42,252 bases of DNA, taken from the NCBI GenBank assembly GCA_035765855.1, contig DASTWM010000540.1:1-42252 (forward strand), read 5' to 3'. This DNA comes from DASTWM01 sp035765855. GTDB lineage: Bacteria; Chloroflexota; Chloroflexia; Chloroflexales; Roseiflexaceae. A program made the translations under genes and the position numbers. Below, piece after piece: positions 25,301-33,250 of the stretch (positions are counted from its first letter, which is position 1; every line of letters begins with the position of its first letter). Under the pieces are notes generated by a model that was given only the letters and a program-made list of their open reading frames with translations, was not told the origin of the DNA and searched no databases.

Positions 25301-25612
25301 GCGCATGAACTGCGGCAGTACGACGCGGAAGGCATCGCAAAGCTCATCCCAGCGTTCTCGCGCGTTGAAGGCCAGCCGAAGACCTACGTGCAGAACAATA
25401 TCAAAGCGCATGCCGACGAGGCCTGGCGGCTAATTGAGCAGGGCGCGGTGGTGTACATCTGCGGCGACGCGAGCCGCATGGTGCCCGACGTGCGCGCGAC
25501 GCTGGCGGCGATTTATCGCGAGAAAACCGGCGGCAGCGCCGACGCAGCCGAAGCATGGCTCAGGAATCTGGCAGCGCAGGGCCGCTACCTGACCGACGTG
25601 TGGGCGTCGTAA
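22385..25612 (+). CDS. Self-sufficient CYP102-type cytochrome P450/NADPH reductase fusion
   Basis: 1075 residues; hydroxylates fatty-acid-like substrates using NADPH and O2 in CYP102A1. Heme domain (about 1-465): LIAGHETTSG of helix I, EALRLWP (ExxR) and FGNGQRACIG with heme-ligand Cys411. Phe92 in GDGLFT matches the active-site Phe87 of CYP102A1. FMN domain from about 499 (LLVLYGSNLGTAEG), FAD part with RPRYYSISSSP, and NADPH part with GPGTGLAPFRGFLQER; the C-terminus DVWAS matches the family. Residues about 469-496 of the interdomain linker are encoded by an inverted 9-mer array (23794-23865). AAGGTGA at 22372 is the ribosome site. Expression is probably repressed by the upstream TetR. Confidence 0.96.
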   Translation: MSTPTTEHALPQPTPSRFVGNLFDIDKKAPVQSLMALAREYGPIFSLQLPGRRALLVSGHELVNELCDEQRFDKLVHAPLRNVRAFTGDGLFTASTHEPNWRKAHNILLPNFGMRAMQGYMPAMIDLAEQLVQKWERLNPDEVINVPDDMTRLTLDTIGLCGFDYRFNSFYREESHPFIQAMVRALGESMSRTNRLPAQDKLMVRAHRQYARDIAFMNRTVDTIIQERKRSGDTSKQDLLSYMLSGVDKQTGEGLDDVNIRYQIITFLIAGHETTSGLLSFALYFLLKNPDVLQKAYAEVDRVLGADVNTKPTYAQVHRLTYVQQILKEALRLWPTAPAFAVYPYEDTTLGGKYQLAAGDAVQVLIPMLHRDRSVWGDDAEAFNPDRFSPERERAIPANAYKPFGNGQRACIGRQFALQEATLVLGMILQRFELIDYANYQLEVKETLTLKPHDFTMKVRPRTQRTIIATDITEITEKLFDRNTASVPSVSSVANHQTPLLVLYGSNLGTAEGVAQEIADGATARGFATTIAPLDEHVGNLPTEGAVLIISASYNGLPSDNAVAFCRWLQSGQLAPDALKHVRYAVFGCGDRNWAATFQAVPTLIDEQLAAHGAQRIYARGEGDAADDFDGQFRAWAEPLWGGLAHAFNLESGMAEIAPQTSMYEVELVTNQASNPFVAAYGAQSMTVLANRELQTTEGLNCSDRSTRHIELALPEGMRYQTGDHLGVLPRNNADMVRRVLARFRLDGDAQVIIRRNGAGKSHLPLNQPVQLVDLLSDYVELQDTATRAQLAKLAEHTECPPHKLQLLAMADESTYRSAVFDRHIALLDLLERYPACELPFNAFLEMLPPLRPRYYSISSSPMLHAHDASITVGVVDAPARSGSGAYKGVASNFLAQQPQGSAVYGFIRSPNVPFRPPTDTRTPMIMVGPGTGLAPFRGFLQERAVLKAQGAEVGPSLLFFGCRHPQQDFIYAHELRQYDAEGIAKLIPAFSRVEGQPKTYVQNNIKAHADEAWRLIEQGAVVYICGDASRMVPDVRATLAAIYREKTGGSADAAEAWLRNLAAQGRYLTDVWAS
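23794..23865. repeat. Inverted 9-mer array element inside the P450 linker, locus 5
   Basis: Left arm: ATCACAGAG twice in tandem (about 23798-23815). Right arm: CCTCTGTGC, CCTCTGTGT, CCTCTGTGG (23838-23864). The arms are complementary over two to three units. It adds about 28 codons in frame without a stop between the heme and FMN domains. Confidence 0.85.
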
Positions 25613-25622
25613 ATAACCGAAA

Positions 25623-25651
25623 CCGGGCAGATTTTTTGGGAATCTGCCCGG
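25623..25651. terminator. Terminator hairpin between the P450 and TMEM175 genes
   Basis: 11-bp perfect stem CCGGGCAGATT (25623-25633) with AATCTGCCCGG (25641-25651), loop TTTTGGG. It lies between convergent genes and may serve both. Confidence 0.75.
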
Positions 25652-25661
25652 CCTGTCGAAC

Positions 25662-26327
25662 TTACCTACTCGTCGTTTGGCGCAGCAGCAGCGACACAAA
25701 CGCAATCGAAATCCATGAATAGCGGGCGAGATCGCTATCAATGTACGCGAGGGCAATCGAAATAAGAAAGATTGCGGGTGGAATGAGCGAGCGCAGCAAC
25801 CCCTGACGAAAGACAGGAGGCGCTAACTGCTGGTCGGTCAGGCGACCATGACGGTGGGCATGCAGCCAGATCATTGCCGATAATAATCCAGTTATCACCA
25901 TCGTTAAAGCGTAAAAAATAGTTGCAACGCGGCTGTTCGACTCGCCAATGACGCTGGATGGAAACGGAAGAAACGCAACCACCATCAACAGCAAGAGGTT
26001 GAGCATGAGCAGCCGCCGATCATACCGCACAATATGGCGAAATGAGCGATGATGTACCAGCCAATACGAGCCGATGACTAAGAAGCTGATAACGTAGCTG
26101 AAATATTTCGGCCCTAATGCTGCCAGCGCCGCCAGCAACTGCGCGTCATTATCAAGATCAGTTGCGTCTGGTAAACGAATCTCCAGCGCCAGCAGTGTGA
26201 CCGCAATCGCGAACACCGCGTCACTGAAGAAGATCAGCCGCTCCAGGCCCAGATGATCTTCGATAATCCCCCTATCAGGCGTGGCAGAGGTAACTCTATT
26301 CGTTCGTTTGCCAGCAACGTGTTTCAT
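25662..26327 (-). CDS. TMEM175-family (DUF1211) potassium channel subunit
   Basis: 221 residues from the ATG at 26327 (AAGGAA 7 nt upstream). The signature RLIFFSDAVFAIAVTLLALE of transmembrane helix 1 contains the FSD motif of TMEM175. About six hydrophobic segments follow, including YFSYVISFLVIGSYWLVHH and RRLLMLNLLLLMVVAFLPF. Bacterial members have one six-helix repeat and assemble as tetramers that leak K+ across the membrane; this role is inferred. It is alone on its strand between the P450 terminator and the glycosyltransferase gene. Confidence 0.88.
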   Translation of the reverse strand: MKHVAGKRTNRVTSATPDRGIIEDHLGLERLIFFSDAVFAIAVTLLALEIRLPDATDLDNDAQLLAALAALGPKYFSYVISFLVIGSYWLVHHRSFRHIVRYDRRLLMLNLLLLMVVAFLPFPSSVIGESNSRVATIFYALTMVITGLLSAMIWLHAHRHGRLTDQQLAPPVFRQGLLRSLIPPAIFLISIALAYIDSDLARYSWISIAFVSLLLRQTTSR

Positions 26328-26455
26328 GGCAGCGTTCCTTGATTCCCAGCTTACCCTTCCATGGAGCAAGCAATAACTCCATTCCTTTCGCTATCATAGC
26401 AGAGTTCCGGGCATGCTCATCCAGCATTCGTCAGACCGCACGTCAATACGTTAGC

Positions 26456-28522
26456 TCATTTCACGCAAATCGACGTCAGCAGGAAGGCATCGTCGCCATC
26501 GTCCGCGCGATCTGTCAATGCCTGCGCCGTCAGCGGCAACCGTTTACCTGTCGCCGGATCGTACAGGCCGATCGCGAGCTGATACGTGCCCGGCGTAAGA
26601 TCGGCGGGCAGCGGCAGCCGCAGTTCGCGCGTGATGAACCGCTGCGGTGCCCAATCGTGCCTGGTGTACGGGAGATCGGCATGCGCGTATTGTCTGCCGT
26701 CGCTGCCCAGCAGATGCACGAACAGCATGTAGTTCTGCGACACCGGCCGGGCGGCCCGCCAGAGCAGCTTGAGTTGCACCTGGCTGCCCGATTGCACCCG
26801 CACGCTGCCATCGAAGCCGCGCAACTCGAACGCCGCGCCAAACGTCGCCGGGCTTACATGGCCCACCACTGGCGGCACCTGGTAAATCCATGCGTATGGC
26901 ACGCCGTGAACGCTGACGACGTGCAGCGGCGCGACTTTGCCGTACCATTCGTCGAACGGCGCTGGCAGCGATGGCTCCTGGGTGCTGCGAATATACACTA
27001 CCACATAGCCAGTCTTTGGCTGCAAGCGCTGGTTGGGAGTATACACCTGCGCTCCATGGCGCAAATAGCGCTGCAAGGGATCGGCCAGCGTACTGGCAAC
27101 CAGCACGCTGGTAATATCCGGCTGCTCGTTCAGCCAGTCGGCGGCCTGCTCTAACCCTTCGCCCCAGCCTGTCTGAAACGTGTTCGCCCCGGCCATGGCA
27201 CCGCCAAGCGCCTGGTTATAGGCGGCGATGCTGTAGGGATGCCAGGCCATAGTGTTGGCGACCGACGCCACGGTGACGACGGCAAGCACACCTGCGGGGA
27301 CCGCCTGCCGCGCGCGCGGATGCTGCCATAACCAGCGCGCGTCGGTGCCGATCCCCAGCAGCCCGGCGGCGGCAAGCATATCAACGACTGGAAAGGCCGG
27401 AACCAGGTAGCGATTAAACTTCTTGGGTGAAGCGCTGATCCCGACCATGAACAGGATGACGAAGATTGCCAGCACCGCAAGTGTGCGGCGCGTCATGCGC
27501 GGCCACCGCCAATATGCGAACGGCAGCAGCAGCAATCCCAGCAGCGTCCATGGCGTGGTCCGCAGCGCCAGCGTGACCGGATAAAAGGACAGATCGGGTG
27601 CCGCCACCGGCTGGCCGAGGAAAAAGTCGCCGGTTGCATGCGGCTCGCCACCTTCGCTCACCACGCCGAACCGCAGCAAGTCGTACACCCCGGACGGGTT
27701 GGCCCAGACCGCCGGCCATGCCAACAGCACTACGGCGCACACGATTGCGCCCCACACGAGCAGCGGTCGCGCGGCGGCCCGGATGACCATGCGCCACGCG
27801 AGCGGCGGCGTATCGGTGTCCGCGCCCGAAACGGGCCAGCGCAGCGCCACCAGCGCCAGACCGATTATCATCGGAATGATGATCATTGCTGGCAGTTTAC
27901 TGAGGATCGCCAGCGCGCCCAGGACCGCCGAGCGCGCCAACCATGGCCAGCGCCGATCATGATGCCAGTACACGCACGCTGCCAGCAGGCTCAAGGTCAG
28001 AAAGGTGCCTGCCAGCATGTCGACATGGAGCACGCGGCTGAACCCGATGACAAATGGGTCGGTCGCCCAGAGCAGTGCGCCCAGAAACGCCAGCAGCGGC
28101 GCGAACAGGTGCCGCAGCAGCATGTACCCGGCGACCACGCCAAGCGTATGCACGGCGGCAACCGGAAACTGCTGCCATGCAAGGTAGACCTGGAACGAGG
28201 TATCAGTGATGACATGCCAGTGGAGCAGCGTATCATACAAGCTCTGGCCGAGGCCACCGAGCCACATCGTCGTCACGCCGGGGTGCGGCGCAATCGCCGT
28301 GGCACCGTACTCGCCGCTTTGCAGCGCGTTGACGAACGCGGTCGACCGCCGCATCCAGAACGACCACTCATCTACCGTCAGAAACACACCTAAATCGAGC
28401 AGGCGCGGAAAGGCGGCGGCAACTGCAATCACGAAGTAACTTAAGATGACCAAAACGGAATGGATGAAATGCTGGGCCGCCTGCGTGCGCGGTCCTGCCA
28501 GCGTGGCACCGTGCTGCATCAT
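26456..28522 (-). CDS. GT-C membrane glycosyltransferase (PMT/ArnT-like) with C-terminal beta domain
   Basis: 688 residues from the ATG at 28522 (GGAGG 8 nt upstream); the annotated TTG extension is rejected. The N-terminal 430 residues carry about a dozen hydrophobic helices. The first loop has LTVDEWSFWMRR with the acidic pair expected of GT-C enzymes using lipid-linked sugars, then HPGVTTMWLGGLGQ. SPKKFNRYLVPAFPVVDMLAA is typical of PMT/ArnT-type proteins. A soluble C-terminal part (about 560-680) has a beta-domain look (VQLKLLWRAARPVSQNYMLF, LTPGTYQLAIGLYDPATGKR). Donor and acceptor are unknown; cell-envelope glycosylation is likely. Confidence 0.82.
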   Translation of the reverse strand: MMQHGATLAGPRTQAAQHFIHSVLVILSYFVIAVAAAFPRLLDLGVFLTVDEWSFWMRRSTAFVNALQSGEYGATAIAPHPGVTTMWLGGLGQSLYDTLLHWHVITDTSFQVYLAWQQFPVAAVHTLGVVAGYMLLRHLFAPLLAFLGALLWATDPFVIGFSRVLHVDMLAGTFLTLSLLAACVYWHHDRRWPWLARSAVLGALAILSKLPAMIIIPMIIGLALVALRWPVSGADTDTPPLAWRMVIRAAARPLLVWGAIVCAVVLLAWPAVWANPSGVYDLLRFGVVSEGGEPHATGDFFLGQPVAAPDLSFYPVTLALRTTPWTLLGLLLLPFAYWRWPRMTRRTLAVLAIFVILFMVGISASPKKFNRYLVPAFPVVDMLAAAGLLGIGTDARWLWQHPRARQAVPAGVLAVVTVASVANTMAWHPYSIAAYNQALGGAMAGANTFQTGWGEGLEQAADWLNEQPDITSVLVASTLADPLQRYLRHGAQVYTPNQRLQPKTGYVVVYIRSTQEPSLPAPFDEWYGKVAPLHVVSVHGVPYAWIYQVPPVVGHVSPATFGAAFELRGFDGSVRVQSGSQVQLKLLWRAARPVSQNYMLFVHLLGSDGRQYAHADLPYTRHDWAPQRFITRELRLPLPADLTPGTYQLAIGLYDPATGKRLPLTAQALTDRADDGDDAFLLTSICVK

Positions 28523-29052
28523 ACCTCTGACCTCCAACAACTATCTCCACTATGCACTGCACGTGCATGCTGGTCCATGCATGCATGTCGCGGCTGATTG
28601 GATGGAATATCTACAGCTATTCTGGAAGCGCACCATTGCGGTACTGGAGCGTGACACAGCAGTGTGCCGATTGAAGATTGTGCGGCGCTAGTATAGATCA
28701 CCTACGACACGGCATCGCTACCACATGGGGCGAAACCTGGCTGCGCGAGCCATTTCTAAGCAACGTCTAATGTTGCCGGCCTGTTCTCGTTCTACGCCAA
28801 AAGTCGCAGTTCATCTCCCGCTTTCGGGAGATACTCCGCCGCCCGCGCACCTTTATACTACACACATCTGATATACTCGATTTCCCGGCCATGCTGCACA
28901 CAACGCTGTCGAACTCGAAACAGCGGATCTGATATGGCGTTCCGCATCGTTACCCCATGGCTGCTGGTGTGGTATTTTGCCTGTGAATCGTAGCCGCAGC
29001 TTAGTACATTTTTACGCTACTGCGCACAGCATGGGCCAACACGAGGTATGAC
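28523..29052. other. 530-bp gap without a convincing gene
   Basis: No open frame here has a ribosome site, family motif or codon use like the neighbours. The only structure noticed is an 8-bp hairpin at 28813-28832 (ATCTCCCG, loop CTTT, CGGGAGAT). The gap must hold promoters for the divergent glycosyltransferase and methyltransferase genes. Confidence 0.6.
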
Positions 29053-29586
29053 ATGGATCACAGCGAAATGGTTGCGCTGATTGCCGACGGAGTCGCCACA
29101 CGCGCTGGCACCTGGGCCGAACTCGGCGCGGGGCGCGGCGCATTCACGGCAGCGCTGCGCGCGCTGCTCCGCTCAACAGCGACAATCTACGCCGTCGACC
29201 GCGACGGAAACGCGGTGCGACATCTGCGCCAGCTTGCCGCCATGCCGGGCGCGGCAGTCGTGCCGCAGCAGGCTGATTTCACCAGGCCACTCCAGCTGCC
29301 GCAGCTCGATGGCCTGTTCATGGCGAATGCGCTGCACTTCGTGCCGCATCAGCAGGATGTGCTCGCCGCCTTATGCACGCACCTGCGGACGGGCGGGCGC
29401 GTGCTGCTGGTCGAGTACGATCTTCAGCGCCCCACCGCATGGGTGCCGTTTCCCGTGCCGCCCGCCCGCTTCGAGGAACTTGCCACGGCTGTCGGCCTTG
29501 CTGCGCCAAGCGTTGTCGGCGTGCGGCGCTCGCCATCGAGCGGCATTGCCATGTATGCCGCGATGGCAGTGAAAGCAGTTTCATGA
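29053..29586 (+). CDS. Class I SAM-dependent methyltransferase
   Basis: 177 residues. SAM-binding motif I is AELGAGRGAFTAAL (residues 21-34), motif II acidic residue is in IYAVDRDGNA, and motif IV-like LDGLFMANALHFVP follows, with a GGRVLLVEYD strand. It is a minimal Rossmann methyltransferase with no added substrate domain, so the acceptor cannot be guessed. GAGG lies 8 nt upstream of ATG 29053. It stands alone between two long gaps. Confidence 0.8.
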   Translation: MDHSEMVALIADGVATRAGTWAELGAGRGAFTAALRALLRSTATIYAVDRDGNAVRHLRQLAAMPGAAVVPQQADFTRPLQLPQLDGLFMANALHFVPHQQDVLAALCTHLRTGGRVLLVEYDLQRPTAWVPFPVPPARFEELATAVGLAAPSVVGVRRSPSSGIAMYAAMAVKAVS

Positions 29587-29883
29587 TCGCATGAATACTA
29601 CGCTATGTGCGTGGCAACGCCGTCCAGATGGCCTGTGCAGCCCTGGCATAGCAGCAAGCGAGCAATCCGTCATGGCTCCAAGAGTTATAACGATTGTTTG
29701 TAGAAGATAACAATTTCGTTAGTTGACTTTTCGGAATACGAGATTACACTTCAGCTACAGGGCTCCCGCACCCCCGCTACTCCTTTCAATCTACAGCACA
29801 TCATTCCTATTAGGTTCAATGTTGAGCAAGATAGTTGTCTGGCGCACTGATCTATTATCAACCCACACAGAAAGGAGACATCA
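29587..29883. other. 297-bp gap with promoter of the secreted-protein gene
   Basis: AT-richer than its surroundings. A candidate promoter TTGACT (29723-29728), 16 bp, TACACT (29745-29750) lies about 135 nt before the next start. AAAGGAG at 29871-29877 is the ribosome site. No RNA gene or further open frame is recognised. Confidence 0.45.
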
Positions 29884-30630
29884 GTGATGAACGGCAGCGC
29901 AATCTATCGGCGGAGCATCGTGGCGGCATTGAGTCTCATCGTTCTGTTCGTCGGGATGGTGACACCAACGTTCGCGAAGAATGACAATCCCCAGGTCTTA
30001 CCCCCAGACTCGCATGCATTTGGCAAGACGTATGGCGAGTGGTCCGCGGCGTGGTGGCAGTGGGCCTACTCGATCCCGGTAAACAATAATCCCCTCTTCG
30101 ATGAAACAGGCAAGAACTGTGGTGTCGATCAATCAGGCAAAGTATGGTTCCTGGGCGGCACGTACACAACTAGTCCTGATGCAGGTGGGGTCACCAGGGC
30201 AAATCGCTTGTGCACTATACCTTCTGGAACAGCTTTATTCTTCCCAATTTTGAATGCTGAGTGCGACAATTTCTGGCCGCCCATTGATCCACCATTGCAA
30301 GTGCCAGAATTACGTACACTATGTGAGGGGCAAATCAATAGCGTCAGCAATTTGTTAGCTGATGTCGATGGTGTATCCTTGAATAACTTGAACAATTACC
30401 GGGTGATCTCTCCGGTTTTCGACGTTACTTTGCCAGATAATAACATTCCACAGTTCTTTGGCTTTGATGCTCCTGCTGGGAAGTATTCACCTTTAGTCGG
30501 TGACGGATACTACCTCATGCTGGCACCGTTGTCGGTAGGCAAACATACTATCCATTTTCATGGAGAAGCAGGTAACTTTGTATTGGACATCACCTACCAC
30601 ATCACCGTTGCGCCGAAAGGAAAGCTGTAA
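29884..30630 (+). CDS. Secreted protein of unknown function with Trp-rich N-terminal motif
   Basis: 248 residues. A Sec signal peptide spans about 1-32 (SIVAALSLIVLFVGMVTPTFA). The mature protein opens with the striking stretch FGKTYGEWSAAWWQWAYSIP, then NPLFDETGKNCGVDQSGKVWFLGGTY and IPSGTALFFPILNAECD, and ends in a HFHGEAGNF strand. I recall similar exported hypotheticals in other bacteria but no known function. Three Cys in the mature part could form disulfides. Start is GTG 29884 or ATG 29887; AAAGGAG favours either. Codons are clearly AT-richer than in adjacent genes, a hint of transfer. Confidence 0.65.
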   Translation: MMNGSAIYRRSIVAALSLIVLFVGMVTPTFAKNDNPQVLPPDSHAFGKTYGEWSAAWWQWAYSIPVNNNPLFDETGKNCGVDQSGKVWFLGGTYTTSPDAGGVTRANRLCTIPSGTALFFPILNAECDNFWPPIDPPLQVPELRTLCEGQINSVSNLLADVDGVSLNNLNNYRVISPVFDVTLPDNNIPQFFGFDAPAGKYSPLVGDGYYLMLAPLSVGKHTIHFHGEAGNFVLDITYHITVAPKGKL

Positions 30631-30676
30631 GCACGGTCTACATACTTGCTATCCTGCTCAACGCGGATGAACCGGC

Positions 30677-30705
30677 ATGGCTGCATCTATCTCAGATGCG
30701 GCCAT
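30677..30705. terminator. Terminator hairpin between convergent genes
   Basis: 12-bp arms (30677-30688 and 30694-30705) with one T-G pair and a 5-nt loop. It lies between the secreted-protein stop and the end of the convergent APH-type gene. Confidence 0.65.
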
Positions 30706-30731
30706 TGCTTTGTATCACGGCATGCGTCACC

Positions 30732-31616
30732 TCACGAAAGGCCCGCCCGTCGCTTCCAGCGCGCCGTCCATGCACGGGCTGGTTCCAGATCGTTGGGCTG
30801 AATCCAATGGTCGGCGCGGGCGGCGCGTGGCGCAAGGTCGCGCAGCATCACCGCGCCAGCCCATGCGTAAAACGGAGCCATATCGTTGAGCGGCCCAGCC
30901 ACATCTTCGTAGCCGCGCTGCCATGCGCGCGCCAACAGCCGCCGGAACATCAGCAGCGGCGTCGAACGCTGCTCGGCGGCAATCGGCGAAAGCGTCAGGA
31001 TCGTGTGCGTGCGGGCCACGTCGGCGCGCGGGTCGCCTGCCAGGCTGTTGGTCCAGTCGAGCACGCCGGTGATCTGCCGCCCGTCGGTCATGACGTTCAG
31101 CGGATGGAAATCGAGGTGCAGCAGGGCCGGCGCGCCACTTGCCAGCGTTGCAAGCCGGTGTTGCAGCGCCTGCTCGTCCGAGCCAGCCCATGCGATCCAC
31201 GCGGTCGGCTGCTGCGCGAGCAGCGGCGGCGCGGCCACCTGATCCACGCGCGCATGCATCCGTCCAAATAATCTGCCAAGCCGCACCACCTGCCATGGTC
31301 GCTCGCGCAGCACGGCCAGCAGCGGCTGCCCCGCACACCACGCCAGCAGCATCACCGGGCGCGCATGCCACTCGGCTGTTGCGTCGACGGTCGGGACGGG
31401 CAGCCCCGCAGCGGCCGCCGCCGCCAAGGCAGCGACTTCGCGCTGGAACGCGCGCGCCTGCTCGGCGCGAAAAACCCGCAGCGCGTGCGTCGCGCCGCCA
31501 TGTTCCACGCGCCAGATCGCGGTATCTTCGCCGCCATGCACCGGCGCAATCGCAGTAACATCGGTAATGCCGAGGTGCCGAAGAATGGCGGCTGGATCGA
31601 GAACGCTGGTTGTCAT
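30732..31616 (-). CDS. APH-family small-molecule phosphotransferase
   Basis: 294 residues of the aminoglycoside/homoserine/choline kinase fold. The catalytic loop LLHLDFHPLNVM (HxDxxxxN) and metal motif ITGVLDWTNSLAGDPRADVA are intact, and the N-lobe has the ATP strand AIAPVHGGEDTAIWRVE. The substrate is open: members act on antibiotics, choline, sugars or amino acids. ATG at 31616 is preceded by a weak GAAAGAG. It is divergent from grpE with a 193-bp gap. Confidence 0.85.
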   Translation of the reverse strand: MTTSVLDPAAILRHLGITDVTAIAPVHGGEDTAIWRVEHGGATHALRVFRAEQARAFQREVAALAAAAAAGLPVPTVDATAEWHARPVMLLAWCAGQPLLAVLRERPWQVVRLGRLFGRMHARVDQVAAPPLLAQQPTAWIAWAGSDEQALQHRLATLASGAPALLHLDFHPLNVMTDGRQITGVLDWTNSLAGDPRADVARTHTILTLSPIAAEQRSTPLLMFRRLLARAWQRGYEDVAGPLNDMAPFYAWAGAVMLRDLAPRAARADHWIQPNDLEPARAWTARWKRRAGLS

Positions 31617-31809
31617 CCCACGCTCTTTCTACAATGAGAAATCTGAGATCGAACTGTAACACCGGCTGCTCCTGCGTCACAGCACGCGCAAGCATATGCG
31701 GTTATCATGGTTCGTGCAACTGCGGCATTCTGTCGCCGCAGCGGTACGCATGTTGCCACAACACACGCTGAACGCCCGCCCGCACTCGCTTCATACACAG
31801 GAGGCTTTC

Positions 31810-32316
31810 ATGTTCAATCGCAGTGGGCCGCGCCGACCGGCGATGAGCCTGGGAGAATGCCAGAGCGCGCTCGAAAAGGCCCAGCAGGAGGCAGCCGAAC
31901 TTCATGACAAATACATCCGCGCCGCAGCCGCAATCGATAATATTCGTAAAAATACCGAGCGCGACATCCAGCTACGCGTCACCGAGCGCGTGCGCGGCTT
32001 CAGCTTGCGGCTGCTCGACGTGGCCGACAATCTGGAGCGGGCGCTGGCCCACGCGCCGGAAGAAAGTCCGCTTCGCAGCGGCGTGGAAGCGACATGGCAG
32101 CAGCTTCAGGCGGCGCTGCGCCAGGAAGGTGTCGAAGCGATGGACGTGGAGCCCGGCACGCCGTTCGACCCGAATTATCATGAAGCTATCGCTGGCAACC
32201 CCGCCAATATAGATGTTGACACCGTGACCAATGTGGCCCAAACTGGCTATACGCTCGACGGGCAGGTGCTGCGTCCGGCGCGCGTCATCGTGGCGACCCC
32301 GCGACGGGTAGATTAA
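31810..32316 (+). CDS. grpE: GrpE, DnaK nucleotide exchange factor
   Basis: 168 residues from ATG 31810 with a perfect AGGAGG site; the longer frame to 31696 is rejected. Coiled-coil helix (ECQSALEKAQQEAAELHDKY), then NIRKNTERDIQLRVTERV and LLDVADNLERALA, and the C-terminal beta domain GTPFDPNYHEAIAG and DTVTNVAQTGYTLDGQVLRPARVIVA are all diagnostic. It releases ADP from DnaK. dnaK and dnaJ are not in the window and no CIRCE (TTAGCACTC-n9-GAGTGCTAA) is seen upstream. larB follows after 23 nt. Confidence 0.95.
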   Translation: MFNRSGPRRPAMSLGECQSALEKAQQEAAELHDKYIRAAAAIDNIRKNTERDIQLRVTERVRGFSLRLLDVADNLERALAHAPEESPLRSGVEATWQQLQAALRQEGVEAMDVEPGTPFDPNYHEAIAGNPANIDVDTVTNVAQTGYTLDGQVLRPARVIVATPRRVD

Positions 32317-32339
32317 CGCAAGGAAAGTGCAAGAATAAC

Positions 32340-33098
32340 ATGGACGAACAAGCGCTTCGCGCCCTGCTTGGCGACGTGCAGCAGGGCCAGATGAATGTTG
32401 ATGAGGCTTTGAATGTGCTGCGGCGGCTGCCGTTCGACGACATGGGCTTTGCCAAGCTCGACTCGCACCGCGCGCTCCGCAATGGCTTTCCCGAGGTGGT
32501 GCTGTGTACCGGCAAGCGCACCGAGCATATCGTCGCGATTGTGGAGCGGCTGGCCTCCGGCACGCAGCCAGTGATCGCGACCCGCGCCACGCCGGAGGTT
32601 GCCGCCGCCGTGCAGCGCGCCGTGCCGAATGTGCGGTACAATGAGGTAGCGCGCATGCTGATTCACGAGCCGCAGCCGCTGCCGAAGCGTCAGGGTACGA
32701 TCATAGTCATAACGGCCGGCACCGCCGATGTGCCGGTAGCCGAGGAAGCCGCCATGACGGCTGATATTATGGGCAATCATGTCGACCGGCTGTTCGATGT
32801 GGGCGTGGCCGGGCTGCACCGCCTGCTGGCACACGTTGACCGCGTCATGGCCGCCTCGGTTGTGATCGTGGCGGCGGGCATGGAGGGCGCACTGCCGAGC
32901 GTAGTCGGCGGGCTGGTGCGCCGCCCGCTGATCGCCGTGCCGACCAGCGTGGGCTATGGCGCGAGCTTTGGCGGCATCGCGGCGCTGCTCGGTATGCTGA
33001 ATAGCTGCGCGTCGGGCATCACGGTGGTCAATATTGATAACGGCTTTGGCGCGGGTTTCGCTGCCAGTTTGATGAACGCGTTAGGGGAGCGTGCGTAG
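32340..33098 (+). CDS. larB: LarB, nickel-pincer nucleotide biosynthesis carboxylase
   Basis: 252 residues, PurE-like. LarB carboxylates and cleaves nicotinic acid adenine dinucleotide at the start of nickel-pincer nucleotide (NPN) synthesis. Visible motifs: IEHIV-like TEHIVAIVERL, VITAGTADVPVAEEAAMTAD, VDRLFDVGVAGLHRLL, VVIVAAGMEGALPSVVGGLV and VPTSVGYGASFGGIAALLGMLNSCA, all characteristic. It lies 23 nt after grpE and is separated from larE by a repeat element. larC and a larA-like racemase are not in the window. Confidence 0.95.
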   Translation: MDEQALRALLGDVQQGQMNVDEALNVLRRLPFDDMGFAKLDSHRALRNGFPEVVLCTGKRTEHIVAIVERLASGTQPVIATRATPEVAAAVQRAVPNVRYNEVARMLIHEPQPLPKRQGTIIVITAGTADVPVAEEAAMTADIMGNHVDRLFDVGVAGLHRLLAHVDRVMAASVVIVAAGMEGALPSVVGGLVRRPLIAVPTSVGYGASFGGIAALLGMLNSCASGITVVNIDNGFGAGFAASLMNALGERA

Positions 33099-33113
33099 CC
33101 GTCTGAAGCGATT

Positions 33114-33216
33114 TCTACCACGAAGGCACGAAGACACCAAGGAGCAAAAGGGCCTGAAGGAAACCGCTCCGTCTGTACGCCCTATCATCCTGGCGCCTTG
33201 GTGCCTTGGTGGTTCC
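33114..33216. repeat. Inverted 8-mer array element between larB and larE, locus 6
   Basis: Left arm CCACGAAGGCACGAAGACACC (about 33118-33138, units of 8). Right arm GCCTTGGT twice, ending GG (about 33194-33211). Arms pair with a few G/C mismatches. A ribosome site for larE follows directly. Confidence 0.8.
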
Positions 33217-33250
33217 TCAATGGATAGTCTTTCAAAAGGAGAGATAGACC

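Noticed and set aside
27638..28393. 251-codon open frame opposite the glycosyltransferase
   Set aside because: Arg/Gln/His-rich shadow; the minus-strand frame has clear membrane helices and GT-C features.
28446..28691. 81-codon open frame in the gap before the methyltransferase
   Set aside because: It overlaps the start of the glycosyltransferase on the other strand, has no ribosome site and shows no recognisable sequence.
31617..31809. CIRCE heat-shock operator upstream of grpE
   Set aside because: No TTAGCACTC-n9-GAGTGCTAA-like palindrome is present in the gap.
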